Of a DNA stretch of 64,000 bases, positions 63,602 to 64,000 are shown piece after piece (position 1 is the first letter of the stretch; each line of letters starts with the position of its first letter). This stretch comes from Vibrio lentus. Lineage in GTDB: Bacteria > Pseudomonadota > Gammaproteobacteria > Enterobacterales > Vibrionaceae. The notes beneath the pieces are model-generated. The model was not told where the DNA came from. It did no database searches and worked only from the letters and a program-made list of their open reading frames with translations. Made by a program: the position numbers and the translations under genes. The stretch lies in contig NZ_JAUFQE010000002.1 of assembly GCF_030409755.1 (NCBI RefSeq), positions 2,914,001 to 2,978,000 on the forward strand. Reading direction: 5' to 3'.

Positions 63602-64000
63602 ATGCACAATATCACTGCTGAACGCGTTGCTGCGGTTCGAGCTTGGCTTGAAACAAGCAACCTAGATGCCGTTATTATTCCACACGAAGACGAATATCTA
63701 GGTGAATACGTTCCCGCTCATAACGAGCGACTTCACTGGTTAACAGGTTTCACTGGCTCTGCAGGTGCCGCTGTTATCACTCGTGAAACTGCTGCTATTT
63801 TTGTAGATGGTCGCTACACCGTTCAGGTTCGTAAGCAGGTACCAGCAGAGTTATTTGAGTATCGCCACCTTATTGAAGAACCGGCTTTAGATTGGATCAT
63901 CAATTCATTGCCGCAAGGCAGTAAGGTTGCATTCGACCCACGCATGCACACCGCTGCTTGGTTGAAAGGCGCACAAGCAAAACTAGCGGAGAAAGTTGAA
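63602..64000 (+). CDS. Xaa-Pro aminopeptidase, N-terminal part (window edge)
   Basis: 133 codons up to the right edge; the gene continues. The sequence starts MHNITAERVAAVRAWLE and has PHEDEYLGEYVPAHNERL, GFTGSAGAAVIT and FVDGRYTVQVRKQV, typical of the N-terminal creatinase-like domain of M24B aminopeptidase P. The metal-binding catalytic domain lies beyond the window. It should remove N-terminal residues preceding proline. AAGGAT lies 9 bp before the ATG. Confidence 0.9.
   Translation, partial: MHNITAERVAAVRAWLETSNLDAVIIPHEDEYLGEYVPAHNERLHWLTGFTGSAGAAVITRETAAIFVDGRYTVQVRKQVPAELFEYRHLIEEPALDWIINSLPQGSKVAFDPRMHTAAWLKGAQAKLAEKVE

Overview
The window looks like part of a Vibrionaceae chromosome, most likely the large chromosome of a Vibrio. 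Gene order, protein families and rRNA sequences are all of the gamma-proteobacterial Vibrio type: lptM-lysA-dapF-yigA-xerC-yigB, cyaY/cyaA/hemCDXY, ubiD-ferredoxin-fre, rho/trxA/rhlB/gppA and pldB-yigL. Coding density is high. The genus assignment is an inference from family resemblance, not from a database search.

Region 1 (1-7.3 kb) begins with the left-edge start of a GapDH gene behind an ArsR-type repressor, probably an arsR-gap-arsJ arsenate operon. It continues with an EAL-HDOD signalling protein, a LysE exporter, pldB-yigL, an EVE-domain protein, a large lipoprotein and the DTW-domain tRNA modifier TapT. Region 2 (7.4-12.6 kb) holds two tandem FIST-GGDEF-EAL sensor proteins, a paralogous pair. 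Region 3 (12.7-24.9 kb) is core metabolism: a leftward lptM-lysA-dapF-yigA-xerC-yigB run, cyaY, cyaA with a probable TTG start, and the rightward hemCDXY operon. A CRP-like box lies between cyaA and hemC.

Region 4 (24.9-37 kb) contains about 0.8 kb of noncoding DNA that looks like decayed tRNA units, then two complete rRNA operons in tandem on the minus strand. The promoter-distal operon has tRNA-Ile and tRNA-Ala in its spacer and a tRNA-Asp after its 5S. The upstream operon has no spacer tRNA. The two 23S copies differ at a few sites, and two of these differences preserve base pairing. The upstream operon has P1 and P2 promoters. The downstream one has a single visible promoter squeezed between the two operons.

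Region 5 (37-50 kb) carries fre, a ferredoxin and ubiD as one operon, then rho, trxA, rhlB, gppA, a small MscS-like protein followed by a pentanucleotide repeat, the queuosine-precursor transporter yhhQ behind a probable preQ1-I riboswitch, and recQ. Region 6 (50-58 kb) has rarD, an AraC regulator next to a LysE exporter, gamma-glutamyltransferase, a CsrB-type regulatory RNA with 28 GGA motifs, thiol peroxidase and uvrD.

Region 7 (58.3-64 kb) holds a four-gene bufferin-type RiPP operon: a DUF2282 precursor with four cysteines, a DUF692/MNIO enzyme, a DUF2063 partner and a DoxX membrane protein. This is the most interesting system in the window and is probably involved in copper or other metal stress. 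It is followed by a small unknown protein, a Bcr/CflA efflux pump divergent from a LysR regulator, and the start of an Xaa-Pro aminopeptidase gene cut by the right edge. No CRISPR array, prophage or insertion sequence was seen.
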